Positions 36,285 through 46,447 are shown, counted from the first letter of the stretch. The stretch: DNA of 53,604 nt from Mesorhizobium sp. (GCF_005063415.1 NZ_SUEG01000009.1:22551-76154), one strand, 5' to 3'. Notes: a model not told the origin generated them from the sequence alone. Numbers and translations are program-made.

Positions 36285-38315
36285 TCAAAGCTCAATGCCA
36301 TCATTGGGGTCAAGGGCGGCCTGACGTGCTGCGCGTCTCATGGCTTGATCGACACTGCGGCGACGAACGGCGTCATCATCGAAATCGTCCCTGTCGAGGT
36401 TGAACTCATCGTCGCAGCGTGGCGTTCGCTCCGGCGCGATATCTTCGTGTTCGGGAAGCTCGGGCTGGCGGCGAATGCCGCCATTGGCCGGATCCTCGTC
36501 CTGCTGATCCCTGGCAGGCCTCAGCTTGCGAGATTTGCCTTCCGGCTCAGCAAGAAGTGTGGTGTCGGTCCAGTCGTCAGAGCGAGCGTTTTGCGTTGTC
36601 TCTCCGGTCCTTGGTGGCGGCAAGACACGCTCGGCAAGACGCGGGTCGGCAAAGTAGCGTGCCTTCTTCGCACGGATTGGGAACTGGCCCGAGATCATGA
36701 TGATCGCATCGGTCGGCGGCAGCTGCATGATCTCGCCCGGCGTCATCAGTGCACGCGCCGTTTCCTGCCGCGACACCATCAGATGCCCGAGCCAGGGCGA
36801 CAATCTGTGCCCCGCATAGTTTTTCATGGCGCGCAACTCGGTCGCGGTTCCCAGAGAGTCTGAGACGCGCTTGGCTGTCCTCTCGTCATTGGTGGCGAAG
36901 CTCACTCGCACATGACAATTGTCGAGGATGGAATTGTTCGGTCCGTAGGCCTTCTCGATCTGATTGAGTGATTGTGCGATCAGGAACGACTTGATGCCAT
37001 AGCCGGCCATGAAGGCCAGCGCGCTTTCGAAAAAATCGAGCCTGCCGAGCGCGGGAAACTCGTCCAGCATCATCAAGAGACGCTGTCGATGATCCTTCGC
37101 GTGAAGATCTTCGGTGAGCCTGCGGCCGATCTGGTTAAGCACAAGTCGGATCAGCGGCTTTGTGCGACTGATGTCTGATGGCGGCACGACCAGAAAGAGC
37201 GTCGCCGGCCGTGTCTCCTCGACGAGGTCTGCGATCCGCCAGTCACAGCATGACGTCACCTTGGCCACAACTGGATCGCGGTAGAGGCCCAGAAAACTCA
37301 TGGCCGTCGAGAGCACGCCGGAACGCTCGTTCTCGGACTTGTTGAGCAGTTCCCGTGCAGCCGACGCCACCACGGGATGCGGGCCTGCATCACCCAAATG
37401 CCGCGTGAGCATCATGGCGCGCAGCGTTGCCTCGATTGGCCGCTCTGGATCGGAAAGGAAGTTCGCCACGCCGGCGAGGGTCTTGTCTTTCTCCGCATAC
37501 AGCACGTGCAGTATTGCGCCGACCAGCAGCGCATGGCTGGTCTTCTCCCAGTGGTTGCGCCGTTCCAATGTGCCTTCTGGGTCGACCAGGACATCCGCCA
37601 CGTTCTGCACATCTCGAACTTCCCACTCGCCCCGTCGCACCTCCAGCAGAGGATTGTAGGCTGCGGATCCAGCATTGGTCGGATCGAACAGAAGCACCTG
37701 GCCGAAACGGGCCCGCCATCCGGCCGTCAGTTCCCAGTTTTCGCCTTTGATGTCGTGGACGATAGCCGAACCCGGCCAGGTCAGTAGTGACGGCACGACC
37801 AGGCCGACGCCTTTGCCGCTTCGGGTGGGTGCGAAACATAGCACGTGTTCCGGACCGTCATGACGCAGATAGTGTCGGTCCAACATACCTAGCACCAAAC
37901 CATCCTGACCGATCATCCCAGCGGCCTTGATTTCGTCTCGCGTCGCCCAGCGTGCCGAGCCGTAGGTCATGGTGTCCTTTGCCTCGCGCGCACGCCACAG
38001 AGACATCCCGATCGCTGCGGCGATCGCCATGAGGCTTCCGCTCGCCGCAATCGCCGCGCCCTCCAGGAAGACCTTCGGCGCGTAGGCGTCGTAGAAAAAC
38101 CACCACCAGAAAAAGGCTGGCGGCGGATAAACGGGCTGTCCAGCCAGTTCGAACCACGGTGGACCGAGTTGGCTTTGAAAGCCGAGCCGCCCTGCCGTCC
38201 ACTGTGTCGCTCCCCATGTTGTCGCGACGACGATCAGAAAGGCGGTGAGGACCTGGCCCCATAAAACCTTGCTTGCCGGCAATCGTCGTTTCCCCAAATG
38301 GATGATCGGAAACAA
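36285..38315 (-). CDS. traG: TraG/VirD4-type conjugal coupling ATPase
   Basis: The protein has 676 residues. Two N-terminal membrane segments (about 15-40 and 85-105) precede Walker A CFAPTRSGKGVGLVVPS (about residue 152) and Walker B LLMMLDEFPALG, with FLIAQSLNQIEKAYG and VSFATNDERTAKRVSDSLG typical of TraG. It brings the relaxase-DNA complex to the Trb channel and pumps DNA. The C-terminal tail is acidic and probably variable. The frame opens at TTG 38315. A start a few codons later is possible. No relaxase gene is present nearby. Confidence 0.95.
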   Translation of the reverse strand: MFPIIHLGKRRLPASKVLWGQVLTAFLIVVATTWGATQWTAGRLGFQSQLGPPWFELAGQPVYPPPAFFWWWFFYDAYAPKVFLEGAAIAASGSLMAIAAAIGMSLWRAREAKDTMTYGSARWATRDEIKAAGMIGQDGLVLGMLDRHYLRHDGPEHVLCFAPTRSGKGVGLVVPSLLTWPGSAIVHDIKGENWELTAGWRARFGQVLLFDPTNAGSAAYNPLLEVRRGEWEVRDVQNVADVLVDPEGTLERRNHWEKTSHALLVGAILHVLYAEKDKTLAGVANFLSDPERPIEATLRAMMLTRHLGDAGPHPVVASAARELLNKSENERSGVLSTAMSFLGLYRDPVVAKVTSCCDWRIADLVEETRPATLFLVVPPSDISRTKPLIRLVLNQIGRRLTEDLHAKDHRQRLLMMLDEFPALGRLDFFESALAFMAGYGIKSFLIAQSLNQIEKAYGPNNSILDNCHVRVSFATNDERTAKRVSDSLGTATELRAMKNYAGHRLSPWLGHLMVSRQETARALMTPGEIMQLPPTDAIIMISGQFPIRAKKARYFADPRLAERVLPPPRTGETTQNARSDDWTDTTLLAEPEGKSRKLRPARDQQDEDPANGGIRRQPELPEHEDIAPERTPRCDDEFNLDRDDFDDDAVRRRSVDQAMRRAARQAALDPNDGIEL

Positions 38316-38440
38316 CCGAAAAGCTCGAATTCCTAAATCCGCAACACAAAAGGAGCGGTCGAAGCAGCAGAGCGTACCCGGACGTGAAAAGACTTGCCCG
38401 ATGCGGTCTCGAATGGATGCCGAGCTAGCGCGACCAGGAT

Positions 38441-38506
38441 TTGTTCATCGCCTCGCTGACCGTTGCTGAAATCCGCCGCGGGATTCTGGAGGAGCCGCGG
38501 GGCAAC
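38441..38506 (+). pseudogene. VapC/FitB-type PIN toxin remnant
   Basis: About 22 codons read FIASLTVAEIRRGILEEPRG, which matches the central glutamate-bearing helix of FitB/VapC PIN toxins. No start aspartate region, no remaining domain and no antitoxin are present. Confidence 0.5.
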
Positions 38507-38774
38507 ATGCCTCGACCGCCGGGAATGATCTCGGCGTTCTCTGTCGACGCACAGCCGCCGCCATGGCTTGCCGGAGAGCTTCAAAGCGCCGGCGACCGCC
38601 TCACTGCGCGTCACGACGAAAGTGTTCGTTCGAATGATGCTTTTCCGTGCCCTTGAGCGCAAGTTTTCGTCAGCCAGCACAGGGCCTCCTCTTACGCTCG
38701 CTGGCCGTCAAGGCCCGGCGGCCTCTAGCTGCCAATCTCCCCACAACCAAGCCGCTGGCCCCCCAGCGCGGGGA

Positions 38775-38952
38775 ATGGGCATTGGAGACGAAGTGGCGCT
38801 TACCGCTAAGTCCGAAGGCGGGTGACAGATGACCGCGTCAGCCTCTCCATCCCGAGCTACGATTTCCCGCATTCGATCAGGCACAGCAAATCCAAGGTCA
38901 AGCGAGGCCAGCAAATCGAGCTTCGAGGCGAAGTCACCAGGATAGATGAAAC
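38775..38952 (+). pseudogene. SIPSY-motif protein, broken copy B
   Basis: The plus strand reads GIGDEVAL in one frame, then a stop, then RVSLSIPSYDFPHSI and GEVTRIDE in another. Intact copies have about five more residues between these parts. The C-terminal third is not recognised. The gene is dead. Confidence 0.6.
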
Positions 38953-39201
38953 AGCTTCAAGGTCGAGGCCGATGTATGCACAGCCGCTCAATCGGCTCCA
39001 ATTCGCTGAAGGGATCGAGCGTGCCTTTGGTGATAATTTCAAGTACGACCCCAGCGCCGGTCAACTGCGCCAGGGTGGCGGAACTTTCAAGTTCATCTTG
39101 GCCGTGGCCCGGACTTGAGATCGATCTGACAGGTGAGACCCTTGGCCAGCCCTTATGTCCGCTGTCGTGAGGCGGACTGGCAGGGTTGGTTAGCGAAAAG
39201 C

Positions 39202-42072
39202 TCAAGTCGACTGGGTCAGCCTCGCCAGCAGGAGTGCGGCTGACTGCAGGTCTGCTGTCTCCAAGCCCTTCCCAAATCGCGCGAAAATTGGCTGGAGAAG
39301 TGCTCGGGCGCCCTCGCGTTGTCCGCGAGCGGCCAACAGGGAAGCAAGGTCGACAGCGGTCCGCAACTCCCATGCACGCGCGCCCTGACGATTGCTGAGT
39401 TCTAACGATCGCCGAAAACACAATTCTGCTTCTTCGTCGCCGTCAGCTCGCGAAGCCGCGAGAACATGGCTGCCTTTCACCCGCAGCAGCTCCGGCATAT
39501 AACAAAGATCGCCGTTTGCTTCGATCTGCCGGATCGTCTCATCGATCAGTGACAGCGCTTCCGCGGATCGGCCTGTTGAGGCGAGGCCCTGAATGAACGC
39601 CATGTTGAGCGGCATGGTGAGCAATTCGTATGGCGCTGCGTGAAGCTCGGCAAGACAGCTTCGAAGGCTTTCGACACCGCTGCTTGCGTTGCCTCGACGA
39701 ATGGCCAGCTCCCCTTTGAAGCCGCGCCCAAGCGCAAGATAGGGCCCGAGGGAATGAAATTCGGCGCGCGAGAAAAGACGATCGATGTGTTCCTCCGCGT
39801 TGTTCAGGTCGCCGACCCAGAGGAACACGGAAATTGCCCAGACGAGTGCAATGGAGAGCGTCAGCGGATGGTTCAGGACTTCCGCATCCTTGATCGTCAG
39901 GAGCGCGCGGTCCCGAGCCCGTTCCGGATGGCCTTGCAGCCAGAGTGTCCTTGCCAGAATCGCGCTGGCCAAAATCCTGCCCTCGAAACCGAGATAGTTC
40001 GTCGTGGTCCGGTCGGAGCGCGGCCCGTGTCGTAACGCCGCTTCAACCGCCGTCTGGGCACGATCGAGCTCTCCGTTGAGGTGTAATGAAATCCCCATCA
40101 GGGAATGCGCCAATGTGGTTGAGACAGAGTCCTCAAGGGTTCCGGCGATGACGGAACAGCGCTCGGCATAGTGCAGCGCAGACTTGAACTCTCCCCTACG
40201 CAGGTGGAACATCTGCAGCGGCCCAAGAATTTGAAGCTGATCGAGCGCATCGCCACGCCTGTCGGCAATGGCAAGGCTTCTGTTCAAAGCCACGCGCGCC
40301 GCATCCTTCCCGCCACGCGTGAACATCAGGGACACCCCCATGGCGGCCTGAAGACGCATCTCCTCCAAGCCGCCGCCGGTAGTGTCGCCGAGGGCAAGGA
40401 CCGCCTGCGCCGTCCAGCGATGGCATTCGGCGAGCAAAGACATCGACAGAAAAACCGGAGCCGCCGCGACAGCCAGGCGGACGCCGACTTCAGTATTTCC
40501 GTCGGGCCCGAAGCACCAGTCCAGAGCCGCTCGCACATTGGCCAAGCCCGCTAGGTGAAGCGACCGCTGCACGGCGCTCGACAAAGTCGGCCACTCGGCT
40601 CGCGTCTCCTCCAGCCAGCGCAGGTAGTGGGCCGCATGACGTTCGGCGAGGCTCTCGAGTTCCGCATCGTCGACGTCCAGCTGAAGGGCGTAAGCCCGCG
40701 TCGTATCGAGCAGCCGGTAACGCATCGTCGCTCCGGCCGGCCTTGCCGCTATCATCGACTTGGCAACGAGGCTGTCGATGGCGCCAAACACGAGAGCGTC
40801 ATCGATGGTCGCGCTCGTCACGACGTCCAGGACGGCATCAATCGAAAAATGACCAACGAAGACGGCGAGCCGACGAAGCAAATGGCGCTCGAGCTCGGAT
40901 AGCAGCCCGTAGCTCCAGTCCAACGTGGCCTGGAGGGTCTTCTGCCGGGGTGGCGCGGTACGTTGTCCTGGCCACAACAGCGTCAGCCGCTCGTCGAGAA
41001 GTTCAGCGGTTTTCTGCAGGCCGTAACTCGCAACCCGTCCGGCTGCGAGTTCGATCGCGAGCGGCACGCCGTCGAGCTTGCGGCAGATAGCGGCCACGAT
41101 GGCGGCGTCCGCATCCTGGAGGTCAAGGCGCGCCCCGCTCGCAGCGGCGCGTTCCAGGAACAGCTGGGTTGCAGGGAAGCTCTGCGCCACAGATGGGGCG
41201 AGGTCCTGATCGCCCGGCGCGCATAGAAGCGGCTCCAGCTTGTAGATGTACTCGCCTTCGACTTGAAGAGGCTCTCGGCTCGTTGCCAGCAGGTGGGCCT
41301 GCGGTGCAGTGGCGAAGATGCGGGCCGCCAGATCTGCCGCCGCGTCGATGACGTGCTCGCAAGTGTCGAGGACTAGGAGGATTCGCTTATGCGCCAGATA
41401 GGCGACCAGACCGGATGTCGGATCGTCGGACTGAAGAGGCAGTCCTACCATCGAGGCTACGGTCGTAGCAACCAGGCTGGGATCACTCAGCGCCCCGAGA
41501 TCGACGAAATGTACGGCACCCGCGAATGCTTCGATTAGGTCATGGCCCACCGCCACGGCAACAGTGGTCTTGCCGACTCCACCGGCGCCGACGACCGTAA
41601 CGAAGCGCGTGCGGGCCAGTTGCGTTGAAAGTGCGATAGTATCATCGGTCCGGCCGACCATTCGGATCAGGCGACTTGGCAGGTTGGCTTGCGGATAGCT
41701 GACGGCGACCTCGCTTTGCACCCTGTTTTGACCATCCACTCGCGAGACGGGGGCCACGAAGCAGTAGCCTCGCCCCGTCAGAGTGGCGATGTAGCGTGCC
41801 CCGTCCCTGCCGTCGCCCAACGCCTTTCTGAGGTTGGCGATGTGAAACCGCAGACTGCCTTCTTCGACGGTGACGTCGGGCCAGACCTGGGCCAGCAGAT
41901 CCTTCTTGCTGACGATCTCGTTGGGGCGCGCAGCCAAGGCTGCCAGTATATCGAAAGAGCGCGTGCCGAGATTGACAGGCACGCCTTGCCGCAGCAGGAG
42001 CCGCTCACCCGCCGCAAGCGTAAAGTGACCAAACGATATCCTGTCGCTCGTCGGCGCGGCTGGCGATATCAT
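39202..42072 (-). CDS. winged-helix / NB-ARC ATPase / TPR transcriptional regulator
   Basis: The protein has 956 residues. The N-terminus (about 12-108) is an OmpR-type winged helix (GTRSFDILAALAARPNEIVS, HIANLRKALGD, TGRGYCFV). The middle is a STAND/NB-ARC ATPase with Walker A VVGAGGVGKTTVAVAVG (about residue 165), Walker B ILLVLDTCEHV and LLATSREPLQVEGE. The C-terminal 400 residues are helical TPR-like repeats that probably sense a ligand or protein. Such proteins switch on neighbouring genes. It is divergent from the ohr-hydrolase-P460-SDR-hydrolase run, which is its likely target. Confidence 0.9.
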   Translation of the reverse strand: MISPAAPTSDRISFGHFTLAAGERLLLRQGVPVNLGTRSFDILAALAARPNEIVSKKDLLAQVWPDVTVEEGSLRFHIANLRKALGDGRDGARYIATLTGRGYCFVAPVSRVDGQNRVQSEVAVSYPQANLPSRLIRMVGRTDDTIALSTQLARTRFVTVVGAGGVGKTTVAVAVGHDLIEAFAGAVHFVDLGALSDPSLVATTVASMVGLPLQSDDPTSGLVAYLAHKRILLVLDTCEHVIDAAADLAARIFATAPQAHLLATSREPLQVEGEYIYKLEPLLCAPGDQDLAPSVAQSFPATQLFLERAAASGARLDLQDADAAIVAAICRKLDGVPLAIELAAGRVASYGLQKTAELLDERLTLLWPGQRTAPPRQKTLQATLDWSYGLLSELERHLLRRLAVFVGHFSIDAVLDVVTSATIDDALVFGAIDSLVAKSMIAARPAGATMRYRLLDTTRAYALQLDVDDAELESLAERHAAHYLRWLEETRAEWPTLSSAVQRSLHLAGLANVRAALDWCFGPDGNTEVGVRLAVAAAPVFLSMSLLAECHRWTAQAVLALGDTTGGGLEEMRLQAAMGVSLMFTRGGKDAARVALNRSLAIADRRGDALDQLQILGPLQMFHLRRGEFKSALHYAERCSVIAGTLEDSVSTTLAHSLMGISLHLNGELDRAQTAVEAALRHGPRSDRTTTNYLGFEGRILASAILARTLWLQGHPERARDRALLTIKDAEVLNHPLTLSIALVWAISVFLWVGDLNNAEEHIDRLFSRAEFHSLGPYLALGRGFKGELAIRRGNASSGVESLRSCLAELHAAPYELLTMPLNMAFIQGLASTGRSAEALSLIDETIRQIEANGDLCYMPELLRVKGSHVLAASRADGDEEAELCFRRSLELSNRQGARAWELRTAVDLASLLAARGQREGARALLQPIFARFGKGLETADLQSAALLLARLTQST

Positions 42073-42472
42073 GGCATCATTCTTCGTGTTTCCTGATGGC
42101 TAGGCAGATCTCGGGTTCAGGTCCAAGACCTGTGTCGCAGAAACTCCGATTTCGTCGAGCGACGATTTGAGGCAGGGCATGATAGCAGCCCAGCCCCAGT
42201 TCCAAGACGTGCGGTCACTGGCGAGCGCTAACACCGCATCATAGTGCATAACGGGTGCTCCAGGCGATCCTTCTCTATGTGTCGAAGCAGCAAGAACTTC
42301 CGCTGACCAGCCCAGGGAGAATGATGATGCCTGCACTGTCGTTATCGCTCGTGCCGCGCGACTCCCTCCGGACGCAAGCCCTTACCGTGTGCTTGCGCTC
42401 TCGTGGATAGCGAAGCCACGCGCAATTTTCCATCGATTTTCCAAGTGCCCTTTTGCAAGGAACACAGACATC
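42073..42472. promoter_or_regulatory. 400-base divergent control region
   Basis: This lies between the regulator and the ohr gene. A 78-codon minus-strand frame (42336-42100) is open but has no recognisable domain, ribosome site or family. Promoters for both directions should be here. Confidence 0.4.
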
Positions 42473-42889
42473 ATGAGCCGGTCTGAAAAGCTGTTGTATA
42501 CCGCCAAAATCCGCACCACTGGCGGCAGGGATGGCACGTCGCGCAGTTCCGACGGTCGACTGGACATCAGGCTTTCCACGCCCGGCGGCCCAGGCGGGGG
42601 CACCAATCCGGAACAGCTGTTTGCGGCCGGCTGGTCAGCCTGCTTCGAGGGAGCGATGGCAATCGCCGCCCGCAAGATGAACATTATCCTGCCGGCTGGC
42701 CTCGCAATCGATGCGGAGGTGGATCTGAACGTTGCCGACGGCGCCTTCTTTCTCGGTGCGCGGCTCAATGTGAGCGTGCCCGGGCTCGACCGCGACGTTG
42801 CCCAGGCTGTTGTGGATGCGGCGCATCAGACCTGCCCCTACTCGAAAGCTACGCGCGGCAACATCGAAGTCGCAATCACCTTGGTCTAG
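42473..42889 (+). CDS. ohr: Ohr/OsmC-type organic hydroperoxide resistance protein
   Basis: From ATG 42473 (preceded by AAGGAA) the protein has 138 residues. The two redox cysteines are in the family motifs: C57 in QLFAAGWSACFEGA and C121 in AHQTCPYSKATRGN. Ohr reduces fatty-acid and other organic hydroperoxides using dihydrolipoamide. It is the first gene of a redox/hydrolase run. No OhrR regulator is adjacent, which supports control by the large divergent regulator. Confidence 0.92.
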   Translation: MSRSEKLLYTAKIRTTGGRDGTSRSSDGRLDIRLSTPGGPGGGTNPEQLFAAGWSACFEGAMAIAARKMNIILPAGLAIDAEVDLNVADGAFFLGARLNVSVPGLDRDVAQAVVDAAHQTCPYSKATRGNIEVAITLV

Positions 42890-42961
42890 CCCATCGATCA
42901 CATTGATCGATCAAGCGTGACCACTCTCAGCAAAATGTCATTACGACAAGGCGGTGCACAA

Positions 42962-44023
42962 ATGAACGCAGTCAGAACCCCGGAAAAAATCGACCATCAT
43001 CGTCGTCATCTCTTCGGCATCGCTGCCGCGACGGTCGCCGCAGCGCAGCTCGGCGCGATCGGTATTGCGGGAGCGCAGGGCAGCGGGACGGAAACGACCG
43101 CTTCCCGCCCGGTTAAGCCGCGGACCTCGTTCTCCCCGCTGAAGCAGATCGACGCGGGCCCGCTGAACGTCGGATATGCCGAGGACGGTCCTGCGGATGG
43201 ACCCCCGGTCATCCTTCTGCACGGATGGCCCTATGACATCTACAGCTATGTCGACGTCGCGCCACTGCTTGCAGACGCAGGGTACCGGGTCATCGTGCCA
43301 TATCTGCGCGGCTACGGCACGACCCGGTTCCTGTCGGACGCAACGCCCAGGAACGGCCAGCAAGCGGCGCTTGCGTCCGACATCGTTGCCTTGATGAATG
43401 CGCTGAACATCCAAAAAGCGGTGATCGCAGGCTATGATTGGGGCGCGAGAACGACCAACATCATCGCCGCGCTCTGGCCTGAGCGCTGCAAGGCCATGGT
43501 TTCCATCAGCGGCTATCTCATCGGCAGTCAGGAGTTGAACCGGATGCCGCTGCCGCCGAAGGCCGAGTTGCAATGGTGGTATCAATATTACTTCGCCACG
43601 GAACGGGGACGGGCGGGTTATGAGAAGTTCACCCGGGATTTCGCCCGCCTGATCTGGGAGCTTGCCTCGCCGAAATGGGCCTTCGACGACGCCACCTTCG
43701 AACGGTCCGCTGCCGCATTCGACAATCCCGATCACGTCGCCATTTCGATCCACAACTATCGTTGGCGACTCGGTCTGGCACTGGGCGAGCCAGAATATGA
43801 TGCTTTGGAAAAGAAGCTTGCAGCGTTGCCGACGATCGGTGTGCCGACGATCACGATGGAAGGCGACGCAAATGGCGCCCCGCATCCCGATCCGGCGGCC
43901 TACGCCAAGAAGTTCTCCGGCAAGTACGAGCACCGACTGATCTCAGGTGGTATTGGCCACAACCTGCCGCAGGAGGCGCCGCAGGCCTTTGCACAGGCGG
44001 TCATCGATGTCGGCAAGTTCTGA
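42962..44023 (+). CDS. exported alpha/beta hydrolase (epoxide-hydrolase-like)
   Basis: From ATG 42962 the protein has 353 residues. The N-terminus has a twin-arginine-like signal (HHRRHLFGIAAATVAAAQLG). The hydrolase core has HGWPYDIYSY (oxyanion region), nucleophile D in IAGYDWGARTT, and a late GIGHNLPQE histidine. An aspartate nucleophile points to epoxide hydrolases or haloalkane dehalogenases rather than esterases. Substrate unknown. It is probably co-transcribed with ohr and the P460 gene. Confidence 0.85.
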   Translation: MNAVRTPEKIDHHRRHLFGIAAATVAAAQLGAIGIAGAQGSGTETTASRPVKPRTSFSPLKQIDAGPLNVGYAEDGPADGPPVILLHGWPYDIYSYVDVAPLLADAGYRVIVPYLRGYGTTRFLSDATPRNGQQAALASDIVALMNALNIQKAVIAGYDWGARTTNIIAALWPERCKAMVSISGYLIGSQELNRMPLPPKAELQWWYQYYFATERGRAGYEKFTRDFARLIWELASPKWAFDDATFERSAAAFDNPDHVAISIHNYRWRLGLALGEPEYDALEKKLAALPTIGVPTITMEGDANGAPHPDPAAYAKKFSGKYEHRLISGGIGHNLPQEAPQAFAQAVIDVGKF

Positions 44024-44047
44024 CGATCCATGAAGCGGAGCTTTCCG

Positions 44048-44560
44048 ATGAAACCTCATTATCTCCTGCCGTGTTTGGGTGCGATCCTTGCGTCATGCGG
44101 CTTCGTGGTGTTGGCCGGTTCGAATGTGGGTGCAAATCCGCAGGCTGCATCTCCGATCTATGGCGTCACCATTTCCGAGGGATATCGGCAATGGGAACTG
44201 GTCGCGCCGGCTGAGGAAGCAGAGCCCCTCAACGAGCTTAGGGCGGTCCTCGGCAACGCCGTGGCGATCAACGCATACCGCGAGGGAACGCTGCCATTCC
44301 CTGATGGGACCGTTCTGGCAAAGCTCGCCTGGAAACACGTCCAATCGTCCGAATTCGAATCTGCCTCCGTTCCTGGCGTGGCTACGACAGTTCAGATCAT
44401 GGTCAAGGACTCGAAGAAATATGCCACCACCGGTGGATGGGGCTTCGGCAGATTTGTCGATAACAAGCCGGCTGACGAGGCCCAGCATCAAACCTGCTTT
44501 GCCTGTCATGAGGCGCGGGTCCAGGGCCATGACTACGTGTTCACGCGCTACGCGCCCTAA
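44048..44560 (+). CDS. cytochrome P460-family protein
   Basis: From ATG 44048 (behind GGAG) the protein has 170 residues. A signal peptide (about 1-31) precedes the P460 fold (YRQWELVAP, WGFGRFVDNKPAD) and a single haem site CFACHEARVQGHDY. P460 proteins bind a modified haem in the periplasm and oxidise small nitrogen compounds or detoxify. Here the role is unknown. An ATG six codons earlier is also possible. Confidence 0.88.
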   Translation: MKPHYLLPCLGAILASCGFVVLAGSNVGANPQAASPIYGVTISEGYRQWELVAPAEEAEPLNELRAVLGNAVAINAYREGTLPFPDGTVLAKLAWKHVQSSEFESASVPGVATTVQIMVKDSKKYATTGGWGFGRFVDNKPADEAQHQTCFACHEARVQGHDYVFTRYAP

Positions 44561-44627
44561 CGGGCTCACTGGGAGTCTTTGTCTGAACGCCCTGCAGGGT
44601 AGGTGCCTTATCGAAGGAGAAAGTGCC

Positions 44628-45532
44628 ATGCCGCAAAGATGGCTTGTCACCGGAAATTCGCGCGGCATCGGCCGTGCCCTCTCGGAAGCGGTGCTCGACG
44701 CCGGTCATCGTATGGTCGCGACCGCACGAGAGCCCGCGCATTTGGCTGACCTCACGGAGCGCTACGGCGATGCCATCCGAACGGTTGCGCTAGACGTCAC
44801 GGACCCGGCTGCGGCACAGGCAGCCGTCCGCGTGGCCGTGGACAGCTTCGGTGGCCTCGACGTCCTCGTCAACATGCCGGCTATGGCAACGTCAACTCAG
44901 TCGAGAATATGGACCTGGACGATTTCCGCAGGGAGATCGAAACGAACCTGTTCGGGACGATCATCGTGACCAAGACGGTCATCCCAGTCATGCGCGAACA
45001 GCGCGCTGGCCACATCATCCAGTTCTCGTCGGTCGGCGGACGCGTGGGCGCGCCAGGTCGCGCATCCTATTCGGCCGCCAAGTGGGGCGTTGAGGGTTTT
45101 TCCGAAGCGCTCTCCCTGGAAATGGCGCTGATCGGCGTCAAGGTCACCGTCATCGAACCCGGAGGCTTCCGGACCGACTTCGCGGGCTCCTCGACCTCGC
45201 TGCGGGAGGGCCGGCCCGAATATGACTCGGTCGTCGGCGCAACCGCCAGGCTGCAACGCGCATACAACAACCATCAGCCCGGCGACCCGGCGCGGGCCGC
45301 GCAGGTGATTCTCGAGATCGCCGCGATGAACCGCCCGCCGCTGCGCCTACCGCTCGGTAGCGACGCCGTAAAGGTCATCGAGCAGGCCGATCTCGCGAAG
45401 CTGGAAGAACTCGAGAGGTGGCGCGGGCTGAGCATCTCAACGGACTTTCCGCAAGAGGTCCGTTCCATCGCGGGTTCGGCCGAGGGACACTCTGAAACGT
45501 CCCCGCTTTTGGACTTGCGTCCATCCCGATGA
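44628..45532 (+). pseudogene. short-chain dehydrogenase with one frameshift
   Basis: The first frame has the Rossmann start WLVTGNSRGIGRALSEA and ends near DVLVN. The second frame carries on with NMDLDDFRREIETNLFG, ISFSSVGG-like IIQFSSVGGRVGAPG, YSAAKWGVEGFSEAL (catalytic Y and K) and the tail to 45532. The break is at about 44874, where AACATGCC would read AACAATGCC with one more base, restoring NNAGYG. A single missing base makes this either a fresh pseudogene or a sequencing error. ATG 44628 follows GAAGGAGA. Confidence 0.85.
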
Positions 45533-45567
45533 AATAACCACTCCGACCAAAACCATCGAAAGGATAG

Positions 45568-46353
45568 ATGATGAAGAGATTGCTGGCAGGATTGACGCTC
45601 GCCATGGCCTTATCGGGCAACACCTACGCGCAGGCCGAAAAGCCCGCCCCCGTTAAGCCCACCGTCGTCCTGGTTCATGGCGCGTTTACTGACGCATCGA
45701 GTTGGAACGGCGTCGTCAAAATCCTCGAGAAGGACGGCTTTTCCGTAGTGGCCGCCGCCAATCCCTTGCGGGGTGTTGCCAATGACGCCGCGTATATTTC
45801 CGATGTCCTTTCAAGCATTGGGTCGCCTATCGTCTTGGTGGGGCATTCCTATGGCGGCTCGGTCATCAGCGAGGCCGCCAAGGACAATGCCAACGTCAAG
45901 GCACTGGTCTATGTGGCGGCGTTTGCACCGGATGCCGGCGAAACGGCTGCAGGGCTGGCGGGCAACTTTCCCGGCAGCACGCTCGGTCCCACCCTTGCTC
46001 CGCCGGTTCCGCTTTCAGGCGGCGGCAAGGATCTCTATATCCAGCAGGACAAGTTTCGCGATCAATTCGCAGCGGACGTTCCCGTTGCCGAGGCGAAGCT
46101 GATGGCCGCGACGCAGCGACCCATCACGGAAGCGGCGCTGAACGAGCCCCAGACCGCGCCGGCCTGGAAGAAGATACCCGCGTTGTTCATCTATGGGAAC
46201 AAAGACAGGAATATCCCTCCGCAGGCTTCCGCATTCATGGCTGCACGAGCGCACTCGCGAGAAACCGTCGTAGTCGAGGGGGCCTCACACGTGGTGATGG
46301 TTTCAAATCCCGAACCCGTCGCGAGGCTGATCGAGAGGGCGGCCGTGCACTAG
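45568..46353 (+). CDS. exported alpha/beta hydrolase
   Basis: The protein has 261 residues with a signal peptide (about 1-22, ending TYAQA). VVLVHGAFTDASSWNGV is the oxyanion loop, VGHSYGGSVISEAA holds the serine nucleophile, and GNKDRNIPP and EGASHVVMVSNPE hold the acid and histidine. Proteins of this type (salicylate-esterase-like fold) are often annotated only as alpha/beta hydrolases. It ends the redox/hydrolase run. The ATG follows AAAGGA. Confidence 0.88.
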   Translation: MMKRLLAGLTLAMALSGNTYAQAEKPAPVKPTVVLVHGAFTDASSWNGVVKILEKDGFSVVAAANPLRGVANDAAYISDVLSSIGSPIVLVGHSYGGSVISEAAKDNANVKALVYVAAFAPDAGETAAGLAGNFPGSTLGPTLAPPVPLSGGGKDLYIQQDKFRDQFAADVPVAEAKLMAATQRPITEAALNEPQTAPAWKKIPALFIYGNKDRNIPPQASAFMAARAHSRETVVVEGASHVVMVSNPEPVARLIERAAVH

Positions 46354-46447
46354 CTGGCCGTGCCTTGCAGTGAGGCGGCGCCTTCGATCTTGCCGAGTTC
46401 TGGCTTGTTTTGTCAACAATAGGAAATGTTGAAATAAGGCAGTCGTA

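Noticed and set aside
42941..43933. Minus-strand frame of 330 codons
   Set aside because: Shadow of the exported alpha/beta hydrolase, whose catalytic residues are visible.
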